This document shows positions 14,400-20,814 of a stretch of DNA of 20,814 nucleotides, in pieces. The translations under genes and the position numbers were made by a program. How positions within the stretch are numbered: position 1 is the first letter of the stretch; every line of letters begins with the position of its first letter. This stretch comes from DATKYK01 sp034430255 (lineage in GTDB: Bacteria > Chloroflexota > Dehalococcoidia > E44-bin15), in assembly GCA_034430255.1 (NCBI GenBank), contig DAOUEU010000075.1, positions 1 through 20,814 of the forward strand. Direction: 5' to 3'. The notes beneath the pieces are model-generated. The model worked only from the letters and a program-made list of their open reading frames with translations. It made no database searches and was not told the DNA's origin.

Positions 14400-15398
14400 T
14401 TAGCCCAGCAGCTCCTGTACCTTCTTGGTGAAGGCGGGGAGTACCTTCTTGTAGTCGCCGACAACCCCAAAGCGGGCCTCCTTGAATATGTTGGCCTCGG
14501 GGTCCTTGTTTATGGCGACGATGTTCTTGGCGCCGGAGCATCCGGCGATGTGCTGGCTGGAGCCGGACAGGGCCACCGCGATATAGAGAGTGGGGCTCAC
14601 GATCTTCCCGGTGAGCCCGACCTGTAGCGAGGCTGGCACCCAGCCATTATCGCAGGGCGGCCTGGTCGCCCCGATCGCCGCGCCCAGGGCCTTGGCCAGC
14701 GGTTCAAGCTCCTTGAAGCCCTCGGCGCTTCCTATGCCGCGCCCCCCGGTGACTATCACCTCGGCATCCTCCAGCTTGATCCCGGCAACCTCCTCCTTCA
14801 CCATATCGACAACCTTTGTCCTGATAATTGATGGGTCGAGCCCTGCCTCGATGGTGCTCACCTCTCCCTTCCTGGCATCATCCCGCTCCCTGGGGTCCAT
14901 TGCCTTTGCCCTTACCGCGGCCATTTGGGGCCTGCTATCCTCGCAGATGAAGACTGCCCTTGCATTGCCTCCGTAGACCGGTCGTGTCTGGAGCAGGAGC
15001 TTGGAGCCGGGGTCGATTTCTAGAGCCACGCAGTCCATGGAGACGGCGGTCTCGAGCCTGAAGGCTAGCCTCGGTGCCAGGTCGCGCCCCATCGGTGTTG
15101 TTCCCATGATCAGGATACTTGGCGAAACCTGCTTCACCACCTTTTCCATCACCGCCACGTAGGCGTCGGTCAGATAATCCTTGAGCAGCGGGTCATCAAC
15201 GGTGTAGACCTTGTCTGCGCCAAAGGCGATTGCCTCTTTGCCCAGGTCGCCCAGGCCACTGCCCATAAGGACCAGGGAGAGCTCCTCGCCCAGTGCGTCG
15301 GCAAGTCCGCGGCCACCGCCGAGTAGCTCCAGGGTGATTGCTGCCAGCTTCCCCTCGATGATCTCGCCGCAGACCATTACCCCTTTATAATCAGCCAT
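14400..15398 (-). CDS. etfA: Electron transfer flavoprotein alpha subunit
   Basis: 332 residues. EtfA carries the FAD of the heterodimeric electron transfer flavoprotein, which takes electrons from acyl-CoA or other flavin dehydrogenases. The N-terminal half (about 1-190) is the alpha-beta ETF domain (VMVCGEI, ILIMGTTPMGRDLAPRLAFRL); the C-terminal half is the FAD domain with VTGGRGIGSAEGF, GATRPPCDNGW and the signature SPTLYIAVALSGSSQHIAGC followed by KNIVAINKDPEANIF. The ISGA of the common signature is LSGS here. Start ATG 15398 has AGGAGG nine bases upstream. It lies 180 bases downstream of etfB in the same direction. The dehydrogenase partner is not in the window, so whether it feeds quinone, takes part in bifurcation or oxidises fatty acids is open. 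Confidence 0.95.
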   Translation of the reverse strand: MADYKGVMVCGEIIEGKLAAITLELLGGGRGLADALGEELSLVLMGSGLGDLGKEAIAFGADKVYTVDDPLLKDYLTDAYVAVMEKVVKQVSPSILIMGTTPMGRDLAPRLAFRLETAVSMDCVALEIDPGSKLLLQTRPVYGGNARAVFICEDSRPQMAAVRAKAMDPRERDDARKGEVSTIEAGLDPSIIRTKVVDMVKEEVAGIKLEDAEVIVTGGRGIGSAEGFKELEPLAKALGAAIGATRPPCDNGWVPASLQVGLTGKIVSPTLYIAVALSGSSQHIAGCSGAKNIVAINKDPEANIFKEARFGVVGDYKKVLPAFTKKVQELLG

Positions 15399-15578
15399 AA
15401 ATTAAACCTCCTGTGAAGTCTTTTTACACTTACTCTCTTATTAACCGTTATTCAGGTTGATGTTTCGTACTACCTTGGCCGGAGTGTGAGCCGACCTGGG
15501 CGGCCTCGGTGCATCGAAGTATCTATTCCCCGTTAATTTGGGGATTCAGGGTGAGGATTAAGAGCACCCTGTTCATCA
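15399..15578 (-). other. etfB-etfA intergenic region with small hairpins
   Basis: 180 bases, long for a spacer inside an etf operon. Seen: GGCCG/CGGCC (15477-15481 with 15501-15505) enclosing GCCG-ACCTGGG-CGGC, and TCCCC/GGGGA (15527-15531 with 15540-15544, 8-base loop). No T-run follows either on the minus strand and no convincing promoter for etfA was seen; they may tune the relative amounts of the two cistrons. Confidence 0.3.
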
Positions 15579-16382
15579 TCATATTAGTCTGGTCTCTCTG
15601 AGTTTCAGTGCCAGGGCTTCCGCTGCCTCCTCGGGGCTCTCTCCCTCGATGATTTCGCACTTTGCTTCCTTGACTGGGATGAAGAGCTGTTGCAGTTTGG
15701 CGCGTACCCCGGAGGCACCGAGCTTTGATGTATCGGCGCCTATATCCTGTGCGTTCCAGGTGGGCACCTCTTTCTTTGCCGCTGCCATAATCCCCTTAAG
15801 CTTGGGATAGCGAGGCTCGCCAAGCTCGTTTGATACCGTGACCAGAAGCGGGGTAGAAGCCTCGATTACCTGGTAGCCATCCATGACCACCCGCTCCACC
15901 TTTATATTGCTGTTGACCAGCTCCACTTTCTGTACAGGGGTGATGCTGGGTATTCCCAGGATCTCGGCGATGCCGGAGCCTACCTGACCAGCATCCCAGT
16001 CTGCAGCCTGCCGGCCACAGAAGATAAGGTCATACTCGCCCACCTTTTTAATCGCCATGGCCAGGGCGTAGGCTGTGGAGTGGCTATCGCCACCTTCGAA
16101 GGCGGTGTCCTGGAGCAGGATCAGCTCATCGGCGCCCATGGATAGTGGCTTCTTGATCACGTCCATGACAAAATTTTTGCCCAGGCTGAGCACAGTGATC
16201 TTGCCGCCATGGGCATCCTTGATCCGCAGCGCTGCCTCCACTGCCTGCTCATCGAAGGGGCTAACCACCTGCGAAACACCTGCTGCTGGCACAGCCTGTT
16301 TTGCTGCCTCATCGATCTTGAAACTGCCCGGCGGCGCCTCGGGATCGGCTATCTGTTTTACGCAAACGATCATATTGGGCAT
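15579..16382 (-). CDS. etfB: Electron transfer flavoprotein beta subunit
   Basis: 267 residues, the usual EtfB length. EtfB pairs with EtfA and binds AMP (or a second FAD in bifurcating types). Typical features: IVCVKQIADPE at the N-terminus, SPFDEQAVEAALRIKD, a glycine-rich MGADELILL region, CGRQAADWDAGQVGSGIAEILG (nucleotide-site loop near 122-143), and the family signature NELGEPRYPKLKGIMAAAKK (185-204). ATG 16382 is preceded by AGGGGG at a spacing of eight; the ATG three codons later is less well placed. A strong promoter lies just upstream, so etfB-etfA is read as a two-gene transcription unit of basal energy metabolism. Bifurcating type cannot be decided by eye. Confidence 0.95.
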   Translation of the reverse strand: MPNMIVCVKQIADPEAPPGSFKIDEAAKQAVPAAGVSQVVSPFDEQAVEAALRIKDAHGGKITVLSLGKNFVMDVIKKPLSMGADELILLQDTAFEGGDSHSTAYALAMAIKKVGEYDLIFCGRQAADWDAGQVGSGIAEILGIPSITPVQKVELVNSNIKVERVVMDGYQVIEASTPLLVTVSNELGEPRYPKLKGIMAAAKKEVPTWNAQDIGADTSKLGASGVRAKLQQLFIPVKEAKCEIIEGESPEEAAEALALKLRETRLI

Positions 16383-16421
16383 AGAGTGTCCCCCTTTCTA
16401 AGTCTTGTGTTGCGCTTGTTA

Positions 16422-16450
16422 AATTTATCACGTGGGGAAGGGGATGTCAA
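16422..16450 (-). promoter_or_regulatory. Sigma70-type promoter for etfBA
   Basis: On the minus strand: perfect -35 TTGACA (16445-16450), a 17-base spacer, and -10 TAAATT (16422-16427). Predicted start near 16415, leaving a leader of about 33 bases before the etfB ATG at 16382. Best -35 match in the window. Confidence 0.7.
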
Positions 16451-16561
16451 GCGAGTGCGCAGATTTGTTAACTGGTAAATTAGTTTGCTGGGCTAGTGGT
16501 TTGTGAGAGACCCGCTCTGGCTCTTGATGTCAGCGTACACTGGGGTCGGAGCGGAGGATCT

Positions 16562-16625
16562 GACCTGCCCCCAATCACCTACGTAATCTCAAGATTAATA
16601 TGCTTAAACGCGTTCAGCATGACAA
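16562..16625 (+). repeat. Degenerate BIME-like repeat, copy 1 (left hairpin missing)
   Basis: Matches the copy at 19662-19760: 21 of 25 bases at GACCTGCCCC..AATCA (16562-16586 against 19662-19686), then 16 identical bases AATCTCAAGATTAATA (16585-16600), then TTCAGCATGACAA (16613-16625). The hairpin present in the other copy at 19692-19713 is absent, and the remaining GCTTAAACGCGTTCAGC hairpin carries a mismatch, so this copy looks decayed. Confidence 0.7.
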
Positions 16626-16696
16626 CGTTCTGGTTGTAACCAAATGTAGTTGCTTCGAGAATACGCTTTATATATCTGGATGAACCCTACACTCTT

Positions 16697-16723
16697 GTCA
16701 TTCCCGCGCAGGCGGGAATCCAG
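16697..16723 (+). repeat. REP-like hairpin element (ATTCCCGC/GCGGGAAT)
   Basis: Arms ATTCCCGC (16700-16707) and GCGGGAAT (16712-16719) with a 4-base loop, flanked by GTC and CCAG. The ATTCCC-N8-GGGAAT layout equals the dRS3-type repeat known from Neisseria and matches a very widespread bacterial intergenic repeat; on the minus strand it would translate as the tell-tale spurious peptide type. Only one copy lies in the window. Confidence 0.7.
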
Positions 16724-16926
16724 GCCCATCGGTCTCCGTGTTCCTGCTGCCATAGTACTGATAGATAAGGCCAGTGCAAACGTGCATTTTCGCACCCACC
16801 CTGGGAGGTTTTTTATGGGGAAACCCCCTCTGGACACCCCATACGAACATCTGGCTAAAAATGAAGCGGGTATCTCGACAAGTAACCATAAGCTATCGGA
16901 CATCTCTAATCCCCAATTACCGGTAA

Positions 16927-18945
16927 CTAATCTCCAGTATCCTCAGCCATGATCCGGCAGAACACCTCCACCAGCTCGGGGTCGAACTGGGTGCCCGATT
17001 GGCTTTTAATTTCATTACAAGCCTTCTGATGAGAAACAACGTCTCGATAAGGGCGAGAGGTGGTCATGGTGTCATAGGCGTCTGCCAAGCTAATTATCCT
17101 GGCGGCGAGGGGTATCTCCTCCCCCTTCAATCCGTCGGGGTAACCGGTGCCGTCGTACCACTCGTGGTGGTGCAGGATTACCGGAACCAGCGCTGCCAGC
17201 CCCTTGACGTAACCGACGATCCTTGCCCCTTCGGCCGAGTGCTTCTTAATAATTTCCCATTCCTTCGCTGTCAGTGCATCGAGTTTGGTGAGGACTGCGT
17301 CGGGGATACCCACCTTGCCGACATCGTGTAGGAGGGAGGCAGCATAGAGGTCGGCCAACTCCTTTTCCGGCAGTCCTATGGCTTTGGCCAGTTTTTGAGC
17401 GATATCGGCGACCCTTGCTGAATGGCCGTATGTATAGGGGTCTCTGGCGTCCACAGTGGCAGCGAGGGCATAAACCTGGTCCAGCGTTGCCGTGCTGAGG
17501 ACATCGGACTTAATTGCGGTGATGTCAGAGACCATTGTAGCCCTATACCCACCCTCCCGCTTGGCGTAGTAGAGGGCTGAATCGGCGAGGAAGACCAGTG
17601 CATCTGCCGTTTCGGCATTTTCGGGGAACTGGGCGATACCGGCGCTGAAGCCGAGGGGGGTTTCGAGGGTAGGGTGGTGAGCTTCGGGATTTTTAAGCCA
17701 TTTTGCCCTGATGCGGTCGATGACCTGCTTGGCCCGATTGGCATCGGTTGCGGCTAGGATGATGGCGAACTCATCGCCGCCGTAGCGGAAGGAGGTATCG
17801 CTCTTCCGCAGTGTTGAGCGAAGGGTTTGGGCGAAGGATTGCAGGATGCTGTCGCCCAGGCTGTGTCCGAACCTGTCGTTGTATTCCTTGAAGCCGTCGA
17901 GGTCTAGCATTACCAGGGAGAAGGGACGGCCGTTTCGCAGTGTGCGGTAGAGTTCAGACTCGAGCGTTTCGTAGAAGTGGCGGCGGTTATAGAGGCCGGT
18001 CAGCTCATCGGTTAGGGATAGCTCTTTTGTTCTCTGGAGCAGGAGGGCGTTTTCAATGCCCACGGCTATCTCGGTGCCGATTGCTGAGAGGAGGTCCAGC
18101 TCATCGGGGCTGAAGTGGTGCTCACGGTGGTCGGCGATCACCAGTGAACCCAGAGACGTGCCCCTGGACCAGAGGGGGACCATGACGTATGCCTGCAGCC
18201 CATCCTTTTTCAATGCGGCTGTAACAGTTTTGAGGTTGGTCTTTTTGAACACCTTTTCCAGTTCAAGGACGGGCTGATGGGACTCCATCGCCAGCTTGAT
18301 TTCCTCCTCATCGAGCTTAATGATTCCTATGCTGCCGATGTAGTCCTGGGACAGGCCGCTGTGTGCCATGAGGGTGAGCGAACCAGCCTGCAGGTCTGAG
18401 AAGTAGATGCCGCCGACATCGGTATTCATCACATCGAGAGTTGCCTTTAAGCTCTGGGTTAGTAGCTTATCCATGTCGAGGGAACGGCTGACTGCCTGGC
18501 CGACGGTATAGAGCGCCTGTACTCGCCTGGAGGAGCGCTTGACCTCCTCCTCCGCCTCAGCCAGTTTTTGTTCGATAGCAAACTGTTCCAGCGTTCTCTC
18601 TATAGCTTGAGGCAGCCGGTCAATAAACGTGGAATCCTTTACCAGATAGTCCCGTGCGCCCAGCTTCATCATCTCCACGGCTGTCTCTTCATCACCTTGG
18701 CCGGTGACCACTATGAATGGAAAGTTGTATCCCCGTTCTGTCATGGTTTTAATAACCTTATCGCCGGTCATGTCTGGCAGACGGTAGTCCACTAGCAACA
18801 GTTTGACCGGGTTGTTAGCTATGCATTCAATGGCTTGCGCCCCATTTGCCGCCACTGCGGTGTTATAGCCGAGACGCTGAAGCTCTTTCTGAACCAGTCG
18901 CGCTAGGGCCTGGTCATCATCTACGACGATAATTTTATCATCCAT
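16927..18945 (-). CDS. Response regulator with GAF, GGDEF and HD-GYP domains (cyclic di-GMP turnover)
   Basis: 672 residues. Receiver domain 1-120 (acidic pocket Asp9-Asp11, phospho-acceptor Asp53, Lys103); a coiled linker about 120-143; GAF sensor about 145-303; GGDEF about 305-470; HD-GYP about 485-668. The diguanylate cyclase site is intact (RYGGDEF, GGDEF at 389-393) and is preceded at the correct five-residue distance by an inhibitory I-site RKSD (380-383). The HD-GYP phosphodiesterase site is also intact (HD at 540-541, HHHEWYDGTGYPDGL with GYP at 601-603). So the protein may make and hydrolyse cyclic di-GMP under control of phosphorylation and a GAF ligand. Start ATG 18945 has only a weak, distant AGGGA. 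It follows a single-domain regulator by 48 bases and probably takes phosphate from the kinase upstream. Confidence 0.95.
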   Translation of the reverse strand: MDDKIIVVDDDQALARLVQKELQRLGYNTAVAANGAQAIECIANNPVKLLLVDYRLPDMTGDKVIKTMTERGYNFPFIVVTGQGDEETAVEMMKLGARDYLVKDSTFIDRLPQAIERTLEQFAIEQKLAEAEEEVKRSSRRVQALYTVGQAVSRSLDMDKLLTQSLKATLDVMNTDVGGIYFSDLQAGSLTLMAHSGLSQDYIGSIGIIKLDEEEIKLAMESHQPVLELEKVFKKTNLKTVTAALKKDGLQAYVMVPLWSRGTSLGSLVIADHREHHFSPDELDLLSAIGTEIAVGIENALLLQRTKELSLTDELTGLYNRRHFYETLESELYRTLRNGRPFSLVMLDLDGFKEYNDRFGHSLGDSILQSFAQTLRSTLRKSDTSFRYGGDEFAIILAATDANRAKQVIDRIRAKWLKNPEAHHPTLETPLGFSAGIAQFPENAETADALVFLADSALYYAKREGGYRATMVSDITAIKSDVLSTATLDQVYALAATVDARDPYTYGHSARVADIAQKLAKAIGLPEKELADLYAASLLHDVGKVGIPDAVLTKLDALTAKEWEIIKKHSAEGARIVGYVKGLAALVPVILHHHEWYDGTGYPDGLKGEEIPLAARIISLADAYDTMTTSRPYRDVVSHQKACNEIKSQSGTQFDPELVEVFCRIMAEDTGD

Positions 18946-18993
18946 ACATACTATGTCCCTATGTTATTATCCCTAAACTTATGTTGCATTAAC

Positions 18994-19440
18994 TTATCCG
19001 TTGTAGATGGCTGGCACCTCGATCACCAGGAGGAAGAGACCCAACTGCCTGATAGCCTTCACAAACATCTCGTAATCAACGGGCTTGGTAATGTAGTGGC
19101 TACAGCCCAGGGTGTGGCAGCGGTCAACCTCACGGGGGTCATCGGTGGTGGTGATCATGATTACGGGTATCTTGCGCAGCTCATCATGCCCTTTCACCTG
19201 ACGGAGCACCTCAATCCCATCGACCCTGGGCATGCGAATATCCAATAGCAGGAGGTAATGTTTACCTGGCTCACGATGAGGTCCCTTGCCCCTCTTCAGC
19301 AGGAAATCCAGGGTTTCATCTCCGTCTTTAAAGTGTATTATCTCGTTGAGGATGCCGGAGCGGGCCAGGTTTTTCTTGATGAGGGTGGCATGCCCTTCAT
19401 CGTCCTCGGCTATGAGTATGACCATTTCTTTTTTAAGCAT
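18994..19440 (-). CDS. Single-domain response regulator, Rcp1-like
   Basis: 148 residues consisting only of a CheY-like receiver: acidic pocket Glu12-Asp13-Asp14, phospho-acceptor Asp67 in LLLLDIRMPRVDG, TTTDD at 97-101, and Lys119 in YITKPVD. The insert between beta2 and beta3 (LLKRGKGPHREPGKH) and the sequence LGCSHYITKPVDYEMFVKAI are typical of Rcp1-type regulators that pair with phytochrome-like or PAS-type histidine kinases. There is no output domain, so it acts as a phosphate shuttle or a protein-binding switch. The ATG at 19440 is supported by AAGGAGT about ten bases upstream; the ATG at 19425 has none. It lies between a hybrid kinase and the GGDEF/HD-GYP regulator, suggesting a relay. 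Confidence 0.93.
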   Translation of the reverse strand: MLKKEMVILIAEDDEGHATLIKKNLARSGILNEIIHFKDGDETLDFLLKRGKGPHREPGKHYLLLLDIRMPRVDGIEVLRQVKGHDELRKIPVIMITTTDDPREVDRCHTLGCSHYITKPVDYEMFVKAIRQLGLFLLVIEVPAIYNG

Positions 19441-19830
19441 TCAATTTATACTCCTTCCTAAAATTACTTATTGGTCAACAAGTTAATTGCAGACCTCATC
19501 TTGCTCCAAATCTCCAATTCCTTCTGTTCCCCAATTGCCTAGTACGATCATATCATTTTCCACCTACCCTCTCTGGGAGGTATTTCTGGGGGAGGCCGAA
19601 CTGGTGAAACCCTTGGGTGGGTTGGAGCAGACGCTACAACCTGCCCGTAATAACATACTCCGACCTGCCCCGAATCATTTACATAACCCTATGTCATTCC
19701 GAACTTGTTTCGGAATCTCAAGATTAATACGGGGATGCTGAAACAAGTTCAGCATGACAATATAGAAGAAACCAATGACCGTCAACCATGAGCTATGAGC
19801 CATCAACTTTCTCAATCTACTAATAACTAA
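19441..19830. other. Gene-free, repeat-bearing region
   Basis: 390 bases between the histidine kinase stop and the response regulator start. Contents: AATTGG/AATTCC-rich patches (19506-19541 and 19820-19850), a CTGGGAGGT block at 19573-19581, and the BIME-like repeat at 19662-19760. The plus-strand open frame across it reads repeat sequence and is not credible. No good promoter was seen for the response regulator. Confidence 0.7.
19662..19760 (+). repeat. BIME-like repeat, copy 2 (intact pair of inverted hairpins)
   Basis: Two near-identical arms in inverted orientation: 19692-19714 and 19737-19759 match at 19 of 23 positions after reverse complementing. Each arm is itself a hairpin (CCGAA-CTTGT-TTCGG and GCTGAA-ACAAG-TTCAGC), and the spacer contains AATCT-CA-AGATT. 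This nested structure is that of a bacterial interspersed mosaic element or small non-autonomous mobile repeat. Copy 1 lies exactly 3100 bases to the left at the GACCTGCCCC end. Confidence 0.8.
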
Positions 19831-20814
19831 TTACCAATTCCTAATTGGCAAAGCCACGTGGAACCTGCTTCCTTTACCCGGTTCGGATTCAAGCCATATG
19901 TTTCCGCCGTGTCGCTCGAGGATATGGCGCACGATGGTAAGCCCCAGCCCTTCTCCGGAGCTGTCTTTGGGGTGAACGCGCTGGAATATCTGGAAGACCG
20001 TATCATGGTGCTCCGGCGCGATGCCGATCCCGTTGTCCTCCACGGTATATACCACTTTGTTGTCCTCTTTCCTACCTGAAATGCTGATGATGCCTGGCAG
20101 CTCCGGGTCGAGGTATTTCAGCGCATTGCCAATGAGGTTGGAGAAGACCTGGTTAATCTGTACTCTATCGCCCCAACATGGGGGCAGCCTCCCCACCTCC
20201 AGCTTGGCCCCTGCCTTTCTGATCTGAAACTCAAAACTCTCCACAACTTTGGCTATCAGGTCTTTCATGTTGAGTTTCTCGATGGTGAGTGTCGCTCGCC
20301 CCAGGCGAGAGACCTTCAGCAGCCCCTTCAGCAGTGTGTCTATCTTGATGGTGCCGGCGAGTATATAGTTAAGCGAATCGGTAATATCTTTATCGATCGT
20401 GGCAACCAGCTTTTCTTTCACTGCGGGGGGTATATCCCCGCTCTCCAGCAGTGAGTGCACCTCTTGTAAAGATAGCTCCATCTCCCTGGTGAAGCCCTGG
20501 ATATTAACCAGCGGCTCCTGCAGGTCATGCGAGGAAATAAAAAGGAGCTGGGACAGCTCCTTTGACCTGTCCTCTAGCTCGTGGAGCAGCCGTTCCCGCT
20601 CCTCCTCCACCCGCTTGCGCTCACGGCGCATCTCTGCTTCTCGTAACTCCCTTTCAACGACGGGGGCTAGTCGCGTAATATTACCCTTCATGACATAGTC
20701 ATGGGCGCCGGCTCGCATTGCTGCCACAGCAGCCTCTTCGCCAATGGCGCCAGAGACAACTATGAAGGGCAGATCGAGCCCTTTCTCCTGCACCATTGTC
20801 AATGCGGTAGACAT
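19831..20814 (-). CDS. Sensor histidine kinase with N-terminal receiver domain (5' end outside window)
   Basis: At least 328 codons; the frame runs off the right edge, and the ATG at 20814 is probably internal because the visible protein begins inside a receiver domain (beta4-alpha4, LPFIVVSGAIGEEAAVAAMRAGA, and Lys43 in DYVMKG), while its phospho-acceptor Asp is missing. Then a coiled linker (about 50-88), a HisKA domain with His96 in SSHDLQEPLVNIQGF, and a HATPase domain: N-box NLIGNALKYL (226-235), G1 DNGIGI (260-265), F-box FQIFQRV, and G2 GEGLGL (287-292). The order receiver then kinase is typical of cytoplasmic relay kinases that take input from another kinase. The last codons (PIRNW) lie in an AATTGG-rich repeat-like patch. 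It heads the signalling cluster, 390 bases from the next gene. Confidence 0.93.
   Translation of the reverse strand: MSTALTMVQEKGLDLPFIVVSGAIGEEAAVAAMRAGAHDYVMKGNITRLAPVVERELREAEMRRERKRVEEERERLLHELEDRSKELSQLLFISSHDLQEPLVNIQGFTREMELSLQEVHSLLESGDIPPAVKEKLVATIDKDITDSLNYILAGTIKIDTLLKGLLKVSRLGRATLTIEKLNMKDLIAKVVESFEFQIRKAGAKLEVGRLPPCWGDRVQINQVFSNLIGNALKYLDPELPGIISISGRKEDNKVVYTVEDNGIGIAPEHHDTVFQIFQRVHPKDSSGEGLGLTIVRHILERHGGNIWLESEPGKGSRFHVALPIRNW

Larger units (their letters stand above)
16383..16926. other. Gene-free, repeat-bearing region
   Basis: 544 bases between etfB and the GGDEF/HD-GYP gene. From left to right it holds the etfB promoter, a repeat related to one at 19662-19760, a REP-like ATTCCCGC hairpin at 16697-16723, a CTGGGAGGT...TGGGG block (16801-16820) that recurs near 19573, and an AATTACC/AATTGG-rich tail touching the stop codon of the next gene. 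Open frames here on either strand translate repeat sequence and look spurious. Confidence 0.7.

Noticed and set aside
15527..15544. TCCCC/GGGGA hairpin after etfB considered as terminator
   Set aside because: Five-pair stem without following Ts on the minus strand; etfA would be expected to be co-transcribed.
16650..16952. Plus-strand 100-codon open frame containing FPRRRESR
   Set aside because: That peptide is the translation of the REP-like ATTCCCGC hairpin and is a well-known false-gene signature; no ribosome site.
19487..19741. Plus-strand 84-codon open frame ending SFRTCFGISRLIRGC
   Set aside because: Translation of the TGTCATTCCGAACTTG repeat arm; another false-gene signature in repeat DNA.

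Overview
The window (about 20.8 kb, GC-rich, ordinary bacterial gene density) is a chromosomal segment of a bacterium. The gene families suggest an uncultured anaerobic Chloroflexota, perhaps class Dehalococcoidia: an ArsA-type ATPase with an Hsp20-like tail next to an EF-G-like GTPase, tandem DUF71 ATP-pyrophosphatases, a tryptophanyl-tRNA synthetase with an iron-sulfur-type cysteine motif, an electron transfer flavoprotein, and Rcp1-like response regulators. This assignment is an inference; there is no rRNA or other phylogenetic marker to settle it. No tRNA, rRNA, CRISPR array, prophage or intact insertion sequence was found.

Layout. (1) 1-1314, plus strand: the 3' half of trpS followed one base later by an inositol-monophosphatase family gene; then a lone gene of unknown function (1448-2008). 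(2) 2075-5161, minus strand: an Lrp/AsnC regulator, a class I/II aminotransferase and two overlapping DUF71 paralogues, which read as one regulated amino-acid or cofactor unit. (3) 5259-7200, minus strand: a small conserved protein, a SAM methyltransferase and an NAD(P)-dependent epimerase-like protein, all overlapping. (4) 7356-8816, minus strand: a surface or membrane group made of a 24-residue membrane peptide, a membrane-anchored protein with a pilin-like C-terminal part, and a lipoprotein with two tandem PPC domains. (5) 8823-10679, minus strand: gatA and gatC, two of the three subunits of the tRNA-dependent amidotransferase; gatB is not in the window. (6) 10843-14331, plus strand: an ArsA/Get3-like ATPase, a 75-residue protein with an unusually perfect Shine-Dalgarno site, and an EF-G-like GTPase. 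Back-to-back promoters separate blocks 5 and 6. (7) 14400-16382, minus strand: etfB and etfA behind a good sigma70-type promoter. (8) 16927-20814, minus strand: a signalling cluster made of a REC-histidine kinase (5' end outside the window), a single-domain response regulator, and a REC-GAF-GGDEF-HD-GYP protein able in principle both to make and to break cyclic di-GMP.

The two longest gene-free stretches (16383-16926 and 19441-19830) bracket the two response-regulator genes and contain related repeat elements in the same orientation, including a BIME-like pair of inverted hairpins. The most interesting points are these repeats, the unlisted 24-residue membrane ORF wedged between gatA and the pilin-like gene with a TAATG overlap, the Fe-S-type cysteine motif in TrpRS, the doubled DUF71 enzymes beside an Lrp-regulated aminotransferase, and the ArsA/small protein/EF-G-like operon. 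I see no clear evidence of a wholly new multi-gene system.
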